A stretch of DNA of 64,000 nt, from positions 4,632,501 to 4,696,500 of the forward strand of contig OZ005619.1 of NCBI GenBank assembly GCA_963930655.1, in the 5' to 3' direction. Shown here piece by piece: positions 46,905 to 59,480 of this stretch. A program made the translations under genes and the position numbers. The notes under the pieces were generated by a model. That model was not told where the DNA came from. It saw only the letters and a list, made by a program, of their open reading frames with translations, and did no database searches. The DNA is from Myrica gale. Its lineage: Eukaryota; Streptophyta; Magnoliopsida; Fagales; Myricaceae. The number at the start of each line of letters is the position of its first letter. Position 1 is the stretch's first letter.

Positions 46905-49026
46905 ACACACACAACAGTGATAAAAATAAATGTCCTAGGTTCAAGCTATTGTCTGGTACTAATAACCACACCTGGCTCTCTTCACTAGTCCCTGATGCAA
47001 GGGCTTCAAGCACTCTAATCCTTGACTGGTATTTCTCTTCACGAGCCTTAAAAAGATTGTTTCTCTGTAGGAACAAAAACATAAGAAAATTAACCAAGAG
47101 TAGCAAGAAAAATCACTAAGATGCAACAAAGTTCACAAGGCAAGTTACAGTTCGTAAGTGTTCTGCTTGAGTTGATATGCGACGCTCAATCTCCAGCACA
47201 ACTTTTCTCAATAGACAAGCAACACGCTGAGCAAAAACAGCAGTGTCAGAACACATTTCTCGAACTACCTATTCACTATATGCGTGTACATAAACCAGAT
47301 TGTGCTTATGTATCTACATAGATTCATAAGTGCATTACTAGTATTAAAACACATATATCTTCCCATTGACATACATCGGGTATTTCACCATTCTTTCTTT
47401 CGACGCTTTCATCCAGAATTCCATTCACGACACTTAAAAGTGACTGAGTGGGGGCATTCTGCAACGAGAGATACTGATCATGAAAAGAAATTTAAGATCT
47501 GACCATATATCAAGTTTTCTTGCCAAGAAAATAGATTTCAAGAACTTACATCCAGACAGCTTGGCTTCATCATCTCTGAAATTTTTGCAGCTGGAAGGTC
47601 TGCATATCGTCCTTGTTTGAGTTGAAACACTTCATGGAATTTATGTCCAGCATGATGTTTTAATGCAACTGATGGTTCTGTGCAATAGGACAAAGATAAG
47701 ACAACAACTAATTGAAAATCAAGGATGTAGAATCTGGTCAACTTAAGAAACAAAAAAGACATCAACATCACATCAACGTTTAATCATAGGGAAATCTGCA
47801 TCAGTATTAAAACAGCAAGAAATATCAAGATTTATCCATCTGCAGTTTCTATTAGTTGGAAGCACACAATTTCAAAAAGGGCTAATAGAGCAACTTGAGA
47901 CAGGCTCGTGTGCCCATGTGCTCACACACTTGTGCACACGTTCCAGCAACAACTATACCTGACATGACAGGACTATGCAAAGCACGTTGAGATTTAGAGT
48001 CCAAAACCTTCCGCCTCTCTTCTGCAGATAATGGAGAAAAATGTCCATGGGAAGATGCACCCCCATGAGGGCTTCTGGATTTAGTTACCCGACTAGTGGG
48101 AGAAAAATTGTCTCCAACAACATCTGGATTAAACTGTGCTCTAAGTGTTACAAGGCAGTCAATAACTGTCTTCATATATCCCTGAATAATAAACAACCCA
48201 AAAGTTTGTGAGAGATTTTGAAGCAAAGACCATGGTTAGCCGAAGACTAAAAATATATTCATAAATTTGTTCTCCATATATCACTGAAAGCCGAAATACA
48301 CACAGACATACATAGAATGGCTGAATTGTGACACGCTTACTAACATATGTCTTGTCATATTCTATTTGATCATGTAAACTAGGATTTGTTCACATCCACA
48401 AACGAAAACTGTTCTATGTGCATATCACAAAGTATTTATCTATCCATATGCATATAAAAGATGAATACCTTCTCCAAGTCTGACATCTCAAATTTGGGCA
48501 GCCCCAGCTCATCCATCACTGACAGAAAACTCTTAATTCTCTCTGAGGGTACAGTAGAATAGTTGGAATCAGCCTCCTGGAAGGGAAAATGAAGTTATGA
48601 TAAGGAATTTAACATCAAAATTCTGATTTATGGTGTATCTTGGTATATGAGAATGAAGAAGAAACTTTCAACAACCTTGTCCACAGAACCAGGTCTCAGC
48701 CTATTCAATATCCGACACAAGACGGTACCATCGATCAGGCACGTTCTCAAGTCCTCCTCTGAAGGATCTTGTGGTAAACTTAAATCAGGGAGAATATTCT
48801 TCATCCACCCCACCAATATCGCTCCCTGCTTGGCTGGTAGAAAGAGATCAAAGGAAAAGTTAGTTTACAACCAAAGATCAGCAAATGAAGGGAAGAGGGA
48901 AAGATCAGCTTTCTTACCTTCGCCCTTGCCATTACTAGTAACCATTCCTTCAAAACCATCCCCATTTACATTTGAACCGTTACATCCTTGGCATTCTTTT
49001 GTGGAGTTATCTATTGTGGAACTCAT
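41363..49026 (-). CDS. KIN14: Kinesin-like protein KIN-14 with calponin-homology domain, 21 exons
   Basis: Predicted minus-end-directed motor of the plant KIN-14 group. Coding exons (minus strand): 49026-48918, 48833-48676, 48576-48469, 48181-47959, 47677-47550, 47458-47375, 47226-47149, 47064-46972, 46808-46779, 46610-46269, 46182-46101, 46015-45920, 45841-45662, 45447-45341, 45252-45074, 44866-44702, 44612-44359, 44216-44053, 42774-42308, 41611-41517, 41418-41363. They total 3,198 bp, one open frame of 1,065 residues. The actin-binding CH domain is at about 38-145 ([17 protein letters not shown]), coiled coil about 280-500, KIN-14 neck [16 protein letters not shown] near 508, P-loop GQTGSGKT at 596-603, switch I NERSSRSH near 720, switch [10 protein letters not shown], and [11 protein letters not shown] Ser-rich tail ends [12 protein letters not shown] 49026 is the first in-frame Met after an inferred acceptor; a 5' UTR exon may end at 49,670 (CAGCAG/GTGAGT). 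Orthology within KIN-14 was not resolved. Confidence 0.9.
44867..45073 (-). other. U12-type AT-AC intron in the kinesin motor domain
   Basis: On the minus strand exon 15 ends CAAAAGAA, then the intron begins ATATCCTTTTTTT, the canonical AT-AC U12 donor. The 3' part carries TTCCTTGACTT, matching the U12 branch-site consensus TTCCTTRAC, and ends in AC nine bases after the branch A. Joining gives Ser-Gln-Lys-Lys-Leu-Gly-Ile in frame. No GT-AG alternative exists: no AG occurs near the acceptor. Length 207 bp. Confidence 0.88.
46779..46808 (-). other. 30-bp microexon of the kinesin
   Basis: The exon encodes only [10 protein letters not shown], bounded by TTCATTACAG and GTACAG, phase 0 on both sides. 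It extends the coiled coil in register. Skipping would keep the frame. Confidence 0.8.
46865..46899. repeat. (AT)n microsatellite in a kinesin intron
   Basis: An uninterrupted AT run of about 17 units in the intron between exons 8 and 9, about 57 bp from the microexon acceptor. Confidence 0.9.
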
Positions 49027-51850
49027 GTTCAGATGCTCGAGAAGGGCATCTGGAGTCAGAGCTCTATTATGAAGATATGGCAAACTCAATTAAAGTGCTT
49101 CACTCGAGTAGTCTGATATCCAAGAACGTACTAAAGTTCTATCATACTCTGCAGCCACCGAATGAAAAAGAAAAATGAGTGATATCTTGAACTTCGACAA
49201 ACTAACAGCAGTAAAGCGCATTGACAGTCAGGAAATTACTTCACTAAATACTTCCACTTTTATGCCTGAATTGCTTTACAAACTTTCTCGAGAAGATAGT
49301 TTTATGGATTCCCCTCAAAAGAAACTGGATTTCACAAACTTCTATTGTTGCAATGCTCAAACTAATTACACTTGAGATAGTATATTTTGCTTTACCAACT
49401 ATCATTTCTGAATATATTCTGGTTGGGTACCTGGCACTTGTTGAGAGACGGCATAATTGATATGTACATTGAAATCATAAGTATTCAGTTTTTTCGATTA
49501 CCAAGGCACTCTCCGATTGATGAACAATTTTTTGGGGTTAATCTAGTTGACTGTGTTTCTTGGTTCTTCATATCCTCTCCAAAAAACATACACACACATA
49601 CAGATGTGCACACAAACACGTGCACTTGTAAGAATGTATGTATGTCCTGGATAACAAAAATGAACTCACCTGCTGAAGGCAGAAACTTGTGAATCTCATA
49701 TAGCCAGAGACTGACTACTAAGATCAGGAACTGGAACGCAAAGAATAGCCTAAAAGCCCCAACTTCCCGAAAGCTGCATACATCTTGTCAAGCTTCAGGA
49801 AAAGGGTAAAGGAAAAGCACTTAAAAAAGAAAAAGAAAGAAAAAGGAGAAGTTTTTGCTAAAATGCACATGATTCACGAACTCCAGATGGCCATCAAGGT
49901 TTCAGGCGGAGCAAAAACTAGGCTAACAGGAAATATTTTTACCATATCTGTTATACACATTTGAGAGCGTGAGTGCATTCTTCAATGATACTACCATGCC
50001 AATTTGCCACAACAAATTGGCATTCTCAATTTGTTAATTTCCACAAACCGTGAGTATGTCTCAAAACCACATAGTCACAAATTACAGCTTTAACTTATCA
50101 AACCCAGTTGCCAAACTTGCACAATCACAATGATGGATGTTAAGTGTAGATTCACCGAAGAATGTTTGACAAAACAGGATAAAAATGTTCGTGGAATGTG
50201 ATCCCAATGGAACCCATAAATCCTTGGAAATAATCAAAATCGAAGAACGTGAAAAGCACTACATGCAAAGAGAAACCAACCTGAAGGAACAAGAGCCACG
50301 CCAAGCTCTTAGCTATGCACGTTGATGTCAAGGCTGAATTACACTTCGTCACGTAAAAAGGTAGAGAGACGGATTCCTGTTTCCTTTTATTTTTAAAAAG
50401 TTTTCTTTTTCGTTTTGTGGTGGATTCGTTTTGTAGTCCGTAGACCGTTGGAATTCTAGGAGAGATAACGACCGGTCCTTGGATAGCGGGAGTGAAAATC
50501 TCTCTACGTGAAAGCTGGCGTCTGAGAGCCGAAGTTGACGGTTCGTCTTCTGTTGCTATCTTTGGTGGTCAGCTAAAAGTGGAAAATTGGTCCTCTTTAG
50601 GCGGCCCACATATGATGTGCCGGGCCAAAGAATCAGGCATTCAGGCTCAGTTGGACTTTCTTTGGAATGGAGTTTCATATCTGGTCTTGAGGTTCAAAAC
50701 CGGTCTGGTCTGGAAACTTGTTTCTCACAAACGCATTTGGTAAATAGTTAGGATTGAAGCCCATTTTCAACTCCAAATTTAGCCTCCACGCATCGTGTAC
50801 TTCAATACGCTGCGAGCACTTTGTCCCACGACGTAATAAAGCTGAAGTCAACGACAATTAAGGCTGCGACGGATAAGACAAAGCTGGAAGTATAACTTTG
50901 TCGTTGGTTTTGAACTTGAACATCTTTACTTTCCCCTGCTTTGCATACCCCTTCCTCTCCCTCACGTCCAACTGCCAAAAAATTTTCTACAAATTAGCAT
51001 TCATTCCGCTGAACTAGTGCTCTAAGAGTGTTTAAAGAAAAATTCTTGCTTAATATTCTGAAACCATATTAGAACACCTACCATCAAATCTTGAATGCGT
51101 AAGTTGAATGAGTTTGGAAGGAGCTAAAGCCTCATTCTTTACCAGAACTTCGTTTGCTCCTTGAGTGATAGCGGTAGGTGGTCATTAATGGAGTTATTGA
51201 TGCTTAACGTCTACATCCGAACTGTCCCTACCTAAATCTGACGGGCATTGTCCACGCGAATTGATTTAAAATAAAATGTCATAACGAAAAAAAAACAAAG
51301 CGGGGACACACGAACTAGGACTAAAAGGCTAACACATCAAAAAGACAAGAGAGAGCATGGGAAAGAATATATGGTGGCATGTGTCAAGGACATGGTCGAT
51401 TTGTCATTTCTGGATAGCATGTACTCAGCCTTTTGCACCTTTCTTACCTTCTCTCCTTGACGAAATCAGAGGGAGGCTAAGGGCTTCTAGAATATAAAGA
51501 ATGAAAAACGACCCAATGAACAAAATAAAAGCAAGTTGCAATGGGATACTTTTGGCGTGTGAGAGAAACACCCCCAGAAATAGAAAATGGAATTTCTTGG
51601 GAGGGTGAAATTAGTGGGGGTCAGTCTGCGAGGCAATGGAATTAGGCTCAGGGAGTTAGTAAAAGTTAATATCGCAACCACTTCTAAGGGATAATATGGG
51701 AAAGTGCAAATGACACTGGTGTTAGCTAGCGAGAGTGGGGTCACAAGCAGCAGTGCTAATATGTTACACGTGATTGAGGTGTGAATACTAGGATTGAGCT
51801 CGCCCATTGAAATTTGGGTTTAGGACTGAGACGCGAGTTTAAGAGCCTTA
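49027..51850. other. kinesin 5' region and intergenic DNA
   Basis: Likely contains kinesin 5' UTR exon(s): a strong minus-strand donor CAG/GTGAGT ends at 49,670, with the acceptor about 49,070 (ATCTTCATAATAG). The promoter lies further right, probably near 50.3-50.5 kb, but no core element was assigned. From 50.9 to 51.85 kb no gene was recognised; short open frames lack domains. Confidence 0.45.
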
Positions 51851-52097
51851 GGCTATGTTTGATTTAGATCTCAAAACAGGTTTTATTTTGTGTTTTTTTA
51901 GAAGTAGTGTAGATTCTCTTGGAATTGGTGAAAAGTTAGTTAAAAGTTGTTGAAATTTTTAAAAAATTATTGAGATTGATGAAAAATTATTGAAATTGAT
52001 GAAAAAATTATTAAGAGTAGTAAACATGTATTGGAATTGATGAAAAAGTGAGTAAGAAGTTTTTGAAATTTGTTTGAAAATTTAACCAAACACAGTC
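51851..52097. repeat. MITE (family A), 247 bp
   Basis: The left end GGCTATGTTTGATTTAGAT and the reverse-complemented right end GACTGTGTTTGGTTAAA are inverted repeats. The interior has repeated GAAATTGATGAAAAA units. Same family as 27,230-27,472 and 59,113-59,308. Confidence 0.65.
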
Positions 52098-52191
52098 TTA
52101 TAGTCTTAAGAGTGAAACAAAAAACTCAATCCTGGACCTCATTCCAAAGAAAGCCTTGGAGTTCGAACTTTTGCTATTTAATATTTTTTTT

Positions 52192-52965
52192 GGAGAAATT
52201 TGCTTTTTAGTCATTGAGCTTTACCCTCTTTTTATTTTTAGTCCTTAAATTTAATGAGTCAAATTTTTAGTCCTTTAATTTTCATTCCGTTTAAATTTTA
52301 GTCCTTCCGTTACCCTCCGTCATCCTAATTAACGGAATAATTTTACACGTCAGCTTCCATCTAACACGTCACCCTTCATTTCCACGTTAGCCTCAACCAA
52401 TTGAACGTGATTTCTTAAACGACCTGCAGCTTCTATTTAATTGAAACTCTACATAAAACTTAAAGTCTCAGCCTCGTCGTTCTCATGTCAACCTCAAGAG
52501 GCCCTTCAAATTTCAACTTCACAACTTCATCGGACTTCCACTTCTCGTGTATAGAATCCACCAAAGCCTGTGTAATACCTGCAACTCCCACCTTTGTCCT
52601 TTCCAGCATCCTTAAAGATACATTTCTGTGTTCCTTGACATGAGAACGACGAGGCTGAGGCTTTAAGTTTTATGTAGAGTTTCAATTAAATAGAAGCCAC
52701 AGGTCGTTTAAGAAATCACTTTTCAATTGGTTGAGACTAACGTGAAAATGAAGGGTGGCGTGTTAGATGGAAGCTGACGTGTAAAATTATTCCGTTAATT
52801 AGGGTGACGTAGGGTAACGGAAGGACTAAAATTTAAATGAAGTGACAATTAAAGGACTACAAATTTGACTCATTAAGTTTGAGGACTAAAATTTAAACGG
52901 AATGAAAATTAAAGGACTAAAAATAAAAAGAGGGTAAAACCCAGTGAATAAAAAGAAAATTTTCC
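52192..52965. mobile_element. Mutator-type fold-back element, 774 bp, arms about 310 bp
   Basis: The two arms (about 52,192-52,500 and 52,650-52,965) are long inverted repeats: TTTACCCTCTTTTTATTTTT on the left and its mirror on the right, AACGGAATAATTTTACACGT versus ACGTGTAAAATTATTCCGTT, and GAGAACGACGAGGCTGAG against CTCAGCCTCGTCGTTCTC. It is flanked by T-rich repeats TATTTTTTTT on both sides, a plausible 9-10-bp target duplication. Only about 150 bp of spacer and no coding capacity. The RNA or single strand would fold into a long hairpin. Confidence 0.85.
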
Positions 52966-53889
52966 TATTTTTTTTTAAAAAAAGTATTCAAGAATCCTAA
53001 CTCTTTTTTTCTCTCTCTCATGCATGAATACTAACTCTATAGTTAAAATTGCAGACCTCATTTGGCTAGACTAATTGTATCCTGCATGTTGTTGAGTAGG
53101 TGCATGTGACCACCACCTAAGAAAAAACCTTGCTATAAGACAACTCATTCATGAATAAGGGTGAGTATCATAATGGATGTAACTCGATTAGCCAATTCCA
53201 ATATACATCGGAATGCAATTTTTTTGTTCCGATTTCATTCTATGTGGACTTTTTTGGACATATTTTTTGAGCCCTAACGATCTAAAAATATATTTTGGAC
53301 CGAATTTTTGGAAGATTTTTATATTATTCATCTTAAATTAACAATAAATGTAAACAATCAAATAAAATCTAGATTCTAAAATAAACATTTAAACAAATTA
53401 ATTCGGTACTCATCATATGTTATACTTTATTTTGAGCCCTATTTAAAAAAAATCAGAATCGAAACTTTCGGTATTTTTTAGTTATTCATCATAAATTAAC
53501 AATAGATGTAAAATTTTCATCCAAATCTAGATTCTAAAATAAACATTCAATCAAATTACATATGTTATATTTAATTTTGAGCACTATTTTTATTTTTATT
53601 TTTTTTAGAAAAATCGGAATCGAAAATTCTAATAATTCTGCCGGAATTTCCTATCCCGGTATATGCCAGAATCGAATTTTCAGAATCAGAAGTGAAACCG
53701 AAAATTCCAATTCTTACCAGAATTTTTACTCCTACCCTTATTCATGAAGTGTTGCTGGATTAGTTTGAAAATTGCATTAGCGGTTGTAGTACTTGCTTGG
53801 AGCAACATATTGTGAACAATGATCGTAAAGTCAAAATCTATTGTATACTATCATTCCGAACAACTCGTTTGGTCTACCTCTATATGAAG
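52966..53889. other. AT-rich intergenic DNA, no gene seen
   Basis: Contains a local duplication: blocks with TTCATC(T/A)TAAATTAACAAT and TCTAGATTCTAAAATAAACA recur about 160 bp apart at roughly 53.33-53.39 and 53.49-53.55 kb, plus GAATCGAAA(A)TT motifs. No gene. Confidence 0.55.
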
Positions 53890-54075
53890 CTTAGGGTGTG
53901 TTCGGTTAAGGTATTTTGTGAGGATTTTTTTGTGTTTTGAGAATTTTTATGTGATATTAACTTTATTGGTATGCGTGTTGTAGTTATATTTATGTAGTGT
54001 GAAAAATAATGTTTGTTTTTGAATCCTGAGGATTCAAAAAATCCTGAAAATTCTTTGTAAACGAACATGATCTTA
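53890..54075. repeat. MITE (family C), 186 bp
   Basis: The left end CTTAGGGTGTGTTCGGTTAA and the reverse-complemented right end CTAAGATCATGTTCGTTTAC are inverted repeats. Non-coding. Confidence 0.6.
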
Positions 54076-55122
54076 GTCGATAGCTGCACAAAATCGTGCA
54101 CTAGCTACAAACAATGACCCCTTAGCTGTTATTTTTCCTTGGTTCACAAATATATGAAATTTTTGTAAACATTATAAACCAAAAACTCATTTTCACATTT
54201 TAAAATTTTAAATTCAAAAACCAACTCCCAACAATTATAAATAAGACTTGGAAGTTTTATTTAGAGATGATTTGTAAACATTTAAAAAAACATGTGTTTG
54301 TAAAACTTGTGATAGAAATATTTATGCAAGGTTTGAAAATTATGCAAGTGTGATTTAAATTCTTATCAAAATTGAAACAAAGAGTTACAAGATATAAATA
54401 TATTTGAGTCTTCACTTTTTAGTTACTTCTATTAAATTGATCATTGAAAGATCGAATGTTCGTTTTGTGTTCATTTAGGGTCGTCTCTACTTATTCATCT
54501 CAATTACATTTATTGTTATACCAAAATATTGATCGGACATAACTAAAAGGCAACAAAACATTCATTTAAATTTTGTTTAAGCATAACTTTGGACAAAAGT
54601 TGCACAAATTAAAGTCAATATAACTCATTATTACTAAAACTTACCTTGGCTTAAGTGACAAAGGGACCGAAGGAGATGGTTCGAGGATCCATTCCCCACA
54701 ACTGCAAGAGTCTTTGGCTTACAAAGACAAAGACTCTTGCAGTTCCCCTAAGTGTTCTTCTTCTTCTCTCTCTAGGTGGCACGACTCATTTCTCTCCTTT
54801 CTCTTCACTTCTCTAGCATCATATACTTATGGAAAGTAAGTCTTTAAAGTTGATGTTTCCATGGAATATTCATCGTTGCATATGCGTCCACGATCGTTGG
54901 CAAAGACACTCTTTTGACGATGTGGTCATCGTCAGCTAAGGGCAACCTTAACCAACTGTCTGACCAACCATGACGGAGATCGAAGCCTTCTCCCAACACC
55001 TTCCATTGTAGGCACATATGCAACGATGCCGACGGAGAGCATTTGTCATCAGCGAAAGTCTATCACTATGCGACAATGGCCACCAGACTTCGACGACCTC
55101 TTTCCGTGGAGGAAGACCTTCG
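54076..55122. other. intergenic, no gene recognised
   Basis: AT-rich to 54.6 kb, then a mixed-composition stretch. A 23-bp inverted repeat around 54,698-54,745 (CTGCAAGAGTCTTTG... / ...CAAAGACTCTTGCAG) can form a small hairpin. No domain was seen. Confidence 0.5.
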
Positions 55123-55315
55123 TGGTGTTTGGGGGTGGAAATTTCCAAACAATTATACAATAATCTATCTTTTCTCATTAAATTATAAAATAATATTATA
55201 ATATTCAATTAAATCTTCTCTTTCTTCAATTTTCCATAAATATATCTATATTTTTTCACAAACCTCAATACCCAACATTTCCAACACTCCAAAATTTCCT
55301 AAAACAATCACCACC
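55123..55315. repeat. MITE-like repeat (family B, minus orientation)
   Basis: Left TGGTGTTTGGGGGTGG; the right end in reverse complement begins GGTGGTGATTGTTTTAGG. The interior ATAATATTATAATATT and TTTTTCACAAAC resemble the family B copies reversed. Boundaries approximate. Confidence 0.45.
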
Positions 55316-55704
55316 CTTCTGTTATGGAATTTCGGGCTTTCTGCAACGGGACCTGCCGTGGACGCATATCAGTTTTCTTGTAGTTTTAATTGCCTTATTT
55401 TTCGAGCATTTTTTGCTATTTCCTTTTTCTTTCATGTAATGATTTAGCCAATCTAATTATGTAGTGTTTAGTTGCCACATTTGTGTTTATTTTGGAAGGA
55501 TATTTTGATTGAAAAAATAGATCAAAGAAGGAGATGGAGATCATTAATAAAATCAGGAAGATTTATTATACGAAGCCATTTGAAAATGGGTCAAAGTACA
55601 TGGAAAGATCAGTTGGATTTTGTTTATATATAATATATTAGTGTATTAATAGCATATTAGGAATATAATTATTAGCTAAGTCCAAACTTAGGACGTTGAC
55701 TACT

Positions 55705-57838
55705 TTTTCTTGAAATCAAATTCATCGTATTAATGGAATTAGACTAAAACAGAGTTCACATCACAGTTCAAAATAATAAAAAAAGGAATACAAGCAACAT
55801 CTGGAAAACTAGAAATAGAAGTGTGAGCTGCCCAGTGAGCCAAAAGATTCGCCTAGTGATTGAGTCGACGAGGAACCCAATCTAAAGATCACAATGACTG
55901 AGCTTTAAAAGTCTGGCGAAGAGAGAGTGTAGAAACCATTTAGATTGGCATGATATTGTGACATAGGTTTACTTGTAAATATCTTGAGAGCATGGGAAAG
56001 TAAGGTTAAAGGAGAAACTTCTTAAATGAGTAATCTGCTTCAGAGTTCACTTGTAGTTTACCTGGAGAGTAGAAACAGCAAGTCTATTTTAAATGAAAAG
56101 GCGCCCCACGTGTAACATAAAAGAGAGACTTGGAGGCTCGTGAAAAAGAAGAAAAAGGGGATAAAAGAGGCAGTACGTACCTAACAAAAGGAGCTAGAGA
56201 AACAAAAGAGAAAAGAAATCAAGATTGGCGCAAAGGAGATCCAAGAGAGCAAAACCCTAGATCTTGATACTTCTAGCCTTTGATCTTTCGTGTTGTGAGG
56301 ATTCATCTTGAAGAATACTTCCAGATATGAAGAATCCTTGGTTGTTGATCACTTGTCCTCATCTGTGATTGAGGAATTTCGAACACCGGACGGTTGAGCG
56401 TTCTTGGACGGAATCGTGGTAGCTTGAGTGGCTTAAGTGGTTTGCTGCGAAGAGTAACTTGGGAGTGGCTGGGATCGAAGGTTTTCATCCCCTACAAAAG
56501 GCAGATTCAAGAAGTTATCTTGAGTAAGGTTGCGTGTATCATAGATTAACGGGTTAGTTAGATCTATAAGATCACGTTGTAACCGAGGTCGTATCCCTAG
56601 TGAAGTTTCGTTCTGGACGAGGTCCCAGAGAGTTTTTCTCTCAAATAGGTTTCTATTTGAGAGTTTCTTCGTCAACAAATCAGTGTCTTGTGTGTGTGAT
56701 TATCGTCTATTATTCTTTGATTTGTCTATTACGTTGTTAATTACTAACAAATCTTTTGTGAAAGTGTTTCAATATTCACTATCAAGTGAAATCTTTATCA
56801 TTTCGCAAGAAGGTTTCAGGTAAAGAATAAATCTGTAAATTGCATTAACTTTACATGTTATATTGATGATTTCATATAAGTGAAAACAGTCATATATTGC
56901 ATTATATCAAATCTGTTTGTTAGTAGTTTATTGCTGAATGTTAGAGTAGTTTTCCGCATAGTAGTAAAACATTTACAACAGAGTTTTATTCAAAGAATAT
57001 TGTGTTTAAGTTGTTTTCTATTCATTAAAGAGTATCTGAACGTGTTAGTAGAAAACGCTTAATTTCATAGTTTCAATTTGAATATTATTCTTATAAAGTT
57101 CTATAAAATTGCAGATTTGATTATAGGTTTTAAAGTGCATTCTTTGTGATAAATTCATCGTATTAAATTGTGCATTTATTTTTAAATACCTATTCACCCC
57201 CCTCTAGGTTATTTGGGTCTAAAACAGTTTGTTCAGAGAGCATCATATCTTCAGTTTTCCAACAAGGGGGAAGATGATGGTTGTTAATATCCAACGAGAG
57301 AAGTGTGGAATCAGTCTCAAAAGAGACACAAGACCATTGCTTCTGAGAGGCTACTTCAACAGCACGAACACAAGCCAAAGTTTCCACACAAGTGGGTCCA
57401 TAGCTCTAATTCGCTCCGTGTACACAGTACAGAGGGAGTTAGAAGCGTCTCTGGAAGAGACAGCTATGTACGATCCGGATCGACGGATAGTCACGTCGAA
57501 ATTGATCTTCATGAAGTCGGGCTTCGGATGAGTCCAAGAAGAGGCAAATGATGGACGAACAGAGAACCAAGCTGAGTAGTGTTCCTGATACCGACGCAAT
57601 ACATAAGTCTTTAGGTCATTGATATTGGAAGACCTGTTCTCATGCAGAGCTTTGTTGCCATTCTCCCATAGTACATCAATAACTAGGGTCACATTGAGGA
57701 TGAAGGTCGTAAAAGAGCTGGGACACATGCCCAAGATGACTTTTGCATTAAGCAAATAATGGATCCAAGAAGCAGAAGAGTCTCTCGGGATGCGGGTGAT
57801 ATCTAGCGGCCAAGATGAAAGAATCCACAACATACGTG
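55705..57838 (-). mobile_element. LINE remnant (C-terminal RNase H part), split by a solo LTR
   Basis: Minus-strand frames carry LINE ORF2 C-terminal sequence: HPKPDFMKINFDVTIRRSG, ACVRAVEVASQKQWSCVSFE and TDSTLLSLDIN on the right of the LTR. To the left are WVPRRLNH and ANLLAHWAA, the normal end of the same RNase H domain, then an A-rich tail near 55.71 kb. Order and orientation fit one LINE 3' end interrupted by the LTR. 5'-truncated and broken by stops and frame changes. The family looks different from the LINE at 28.6-33.1 kb. Confidence 0.75.
55951..57228 (+). mobile_element. Solo Copia-type LTR inserted in a LINE
   Basis: About 1.27 kb with a probable TG start (55,951 or 55,958) and a CA end at 57,228. 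The 3' end carries ACCTATTCACCCCCCTCTAG, the signature of plant Copia LTRs, also seen in degenerate form in the LTR at 9.77 kb. LINE sequence lies on both sides with no internal element domains, so it is a solo LTR left by recombination. The 5-bp target duplication was not resolved. Confidence 0.6.
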
Positions 57839-58702
57839 CTATATAGCAATTTCGAAATTAGGATGCTGAGTACATTACTACATTAATTACTTTCATATGA
57901 CTGATAGTATCGATTTTAAGGGTGAAGAGATCATAATAATTAATGAAGTACTCTTTGTAACATAAATGCCTCTAATGTGCTTTTTCTCTGTTTATCTTTT
58001 CAAATAAATGCACTTTGCACTCTCTAATTATGAGGGTCTTAATACATTTTTCATTGCAATGTATAATTTTTGTCACATTGCACGCCCATCAATTAATTTC
58101 AAATACTTTGCACACTCCGTTAAATTTTATTAGTTAATTTAGATAGAAAATAATTTTTTGATGTGCAAAATTATAACTTTGTCCCAATATTTTTTTTGGC
58201 CGTCGTAATTTTGAGGTCAAAAAATAAATTTCCGTCTAAAATGCTTTCCCCCTATAAAAAACAAAAAATTACAATTCTAAAGCGGATAAAACTGTCAAAT
58301 AATTTTATAAACATATATACGAAAAAAATAACACAGGCAGATGTACCCACAGAGACAAGCACGAATTAATCATTTTCTTGTGAGATATATAAGAACGTAC
58401 ATTTGATACTGCTACTAATTAAACACCATGGGGGGATCATATCTCAAAAACAATTCACTGAACCTTGAGGCCAACAGTTAGAGCAAAGTAATTGAGCGAA
58501 ATTTATAAAATATATTATATATTATATGTTATAATTCAGTTAAACCAAATATTTTAATCAACTGATCTATATATACCAGGCTTAGCTAGCTAGGTTGGTT
58601 CCTTGTTATTTGCAACCTTCATTACGTACCATTACATATCATGCCTGATATACTTTTCCCCATAGCTGACTAGATGAAGTACTCATAGTTTTGAATGTTT
58701 AC
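57839..58702. other. AT-rich intergenic DNA, no gene seen
   Basis: No recognisable domain, RNA gene or bounded element. Confidence 0.55.
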
Positions 58703-58875
58703 AGTGCATTTGTTTTTAAAATTTTATCAAAATTTTATTAAAATTATTATGTTGGTATTAAAAAAGAGGTAGTATTGGAATAATTAGTAAATGTGAGATA
58801 AAAGTAAAAGTAAAATTTTGAAGCGCGTTTGATAAAAATAAAATTTTATTAAAATTTTTGTTTATCAAACACACT
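58703..58875. repeat. MITE (family D), 173 bp
   Basis: The left end AGTGCATTTGTTTTTAAAAT and the reverse-complemented right end AGTGTGTTTGATAAACAAAA both continue into runs of AAAATTTTAT. Non-coding. Confidence 0.65.
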
Positions 58876-59112
58876 AATTACTTTTTAATTATTCCTATGG
58901 GTTCTCCTTAAACGATGGATCGAGCACTTAATCATTTGTTAGCTTCTAAACCAATTAAATGGAAAAAGTAATGAGAGAGTAAATCCAAATAAAAGATTTA
59001 ATGAAAAATAATAGAGTTTGTTAAAAAACAAAGAGACATGAGATTTGATTTAGTTTAGTTTATACTAAAATTCATGTGAAAATGTGTTGGAATATATGTA
59101 AAAAATTTTGAT
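58876..59112. other. AT-rich spacer
   Basis: Short spacer between two MITEs; nothing recognised. Confidence 0.5.
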
Positions 59113-59308
59113 TTTGTGTTTGGATGGGGAAAAAAAATTTATGATGATTTTGTTGTTGTTGGAGGTAATGTAGATTATCTTAGAATTGGTGAAAAATTTG
59201 TTAAAATTTATAAAAAATTGCTGGAGTTTCTAAAAAAGTATTGGAATTGATAAAAAAATGATCGTGAATTTTTTTTTTCTTCTAAATTTGATAGCCAAAC
59301 ATAGCATT
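59113..59308. repeat. MITE (family A), 196 bp
   Basis: Left TTGTGTTTGGATGGGG; reverse-complemented right end CCAATGCTATGTTTGGC. The interior GAATTGGTGAAAAATTTGTT matches the copy at 51.85-52.10 kb. Confidence 0.6.
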
Positions 59309-59480
59309 GGTTGTAAAAATTGTGACATTTTAAAATTTTTTCTAAAAACAATTAACTAAATAAACCAAATATCACCTTAAACTTTATCTAACAAGATGAG
59401 TTGGTAATACTAATTTTCTCAAAATCCTCGTTAATCCTTAAGTTGCTTCTTTTCCCTTTTTTTATTCGTCGGAGAATTAT

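Noticed and set aside
48647-49072. 141-codon plus-strand open frame over the kinesin 5' exons
   Set aside because: It is antisense to the CH-domain exons, which are supported by splice sites and family motifs.
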